From: Candidatus Aminicenantota bacterium
GTDB lineage: Bacteria > Acidobacteriota > Aminicenantia > UBA2199
DNA: 6,500 nt
Direction of reading: 5' to 3'
Assembly: GCA_024644125.1 (NCBI GenBank)
Contig: JAHELQ010000319.1
Coordinates: 1-6,500, forward strand
Shown here: positions 5,888 through 6,500 of the stretch, one piece after another
Position numbering within the stretch: the first letter of the stretch is position 1
Layout: each line of letters starts with the position of its first letter
Translations under genes and position numbers: made by a program
The notes under the pieces: model-generated
Seen by the model: the letters and a program-made list of their open reading frames with translations, nothing else
Databases searched by the model: none
Told to the model about the DNA's origin: nothing

Positions 5888-6500
5888 TCAAGAGGCCATG
5901 CGCCGGAAGCGTTGGCTTAATAATTCAGCGGTTTCCCGCATCAGTTTTTTGCCGATCTCATCGACATGGCGATTGCGCCAATTTTCCAGGCTGCCGCCCT
6001 TGACCCATTGATTGAACGCCCCCAACGCCGGCCCGCAATTCACCTGAAAATCTACCTTGCCTTCGATATCGCCGCTTAGGGCCAGGCGGGAGGAATATCC
6101 GAAATACCAACGGAACACAAGGGCCATTTTATGTTTTGGATTCTCTTGCGCCCGCTTGATCTCTTCCGGCGGGTAAAACGAGCGGCACTCGTTGTAAATA
6201 TCGTCGAAACTCTTCTTGAAGTATCTCTGCTGCAATTGATGACTGGTTTTCGAATCCAATTCGTCCAGCGAATTGAATTGCCGGTACAATTCATACAATT
6301 TGTTGGCCCGGGCGGGAAAAAACACGCCGCGCTTCAAGACCTGCACCCGCGCGCCCAATTCGAACATATCGCCGGCCGGAGCGTAATCGGTGTCCTGCAC
6401 ATTCATTTCCTGGAGCATATCCTTCACAACGTCGCTGGTACCGGCTTCCACAGTGCATTGGTTGATGGACCCGGTAAGAACGAAATCCGCCCCCAGCACA
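5888..6500 (-). CDS. PfaD-family trans-acting enoyl reductase, C-terminal part
   Basis: The last 203 or so residues of a PfaD-like, FMN-dependent enoyl reductase, cut by the window edge; the first whole codon is GTG 6497-6499, which is internal. The visible part begins in the TIM barrel at GADFVLTGSINQ, the phosphate-binding end of the barrel, followed by VEAGTS. It continues with the C-terminal segment characteristic of PfaD/PksE-type reductases, including FYPPEEIKRAQ, NPKHKMALVFRWYFG and CGPALGAFNQWVKG. In trans-AT PKS and polyunsaturated fatty acid synthase pathways this family reduces enoyl-ACP double bonds in trans. It is sometimes fused to an acyltransferase, and the window does not show whether that is so here. 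It reaches its natural end (RFRRMAS, then TGA) and is followed after 54 bases by the ACP gene. Confidence 0.93.
   Translation of the reverse strand, partial: VLGADFVLTGSINQCTVEAGTSDVVKDMLQEMNVQDTDYAPAGDMFELGARVQVLKRGVFFPARANKLYELYRQFNSLDELDSKTSHQLQQRYFKKSFDDIYNECRSFYPPEEIKRAQENPKHKMALVFRWYFGYSSRLALSGDIEGKVDFQVNCGPALGAFNQWVKGGSLENWRNRHVDEIGKKLMRETAELLSQRFRRMAS

Overview
The window is one uninterrupted stretch of minus-strand genes and looks like part of a modular polyketide synthase (PKS) operon, most likely of the trans-acyltransferase (trans-AT) type. The evidence is a PfaD-type trans-acting enoyl reductase, a free-standing acyl carrier protein (ACP), several discrete tailoring or condensing enzymes, and a megasynthase that opens with two ACPs followed by a ketosynthase (KS). 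No acyltransferase domain is visible, so 'trans-AT' is inferred from the company of genes. Base composition is intermediate. Ribosome binding sites are mostly good AGGAG-like sites, which argues against Bacteroidetes-like initiation. The organism is a bacterium that I cannot place further; the Sec signal peptide on one protein gives no finer resolution.

In transcription order (high to low coordinates) the window holds: the C-terminal part of a PfaD-like enoyl reductase (6500-5888); a discrete ACP (5833-5510); a radical SAM enzyme resembling the spore photoproduct lyase/SplB group (5520-4513), whose start overlaps the ACP stop; a KAS III (FabH-like) protein in which Asn replaces the catalytic His (4490-3486); an exported alpha/beta hydrolase with a GxSxG nucleophile elbow (3462-2110); a class I SAM-dependent methyltransferase (1974-1150); and the start of a large PKS protein with order ACP-ACP-KS (1110 to beyond base 1). 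Gaps are -11, 22, 23, 39 and 54 bases, apart from one of 135 bases between the hydrolase and the methyltransferase. No promoter or terminator is convincing, so the transcription start probably lies outside the window. No gene-free stretch exceeds 300 bases, and I see no RNA gene, mobile element or CRISPR array.

A working model, which is inference: the megasynthase extends an acyl chain and the PfaD protein reduces enoyl intermediates in trans. The tightly coupled ACP, radical SAM and KAS III-like genes form a small cassette that makes, alters or transfers an acyl unit carried on the free ACP. The methyltransferase tailors the product, and the exported hydrolase acts outside the cytoplasm, perhaps on the finished compound or an ester of it. 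The least expected parts are the SplB-like radical SAM enzyme with a Cys near the position of the SPL hydrogen-donor Cys, the His-less KAS III, and the exported hydrolase inside a PKS operon.
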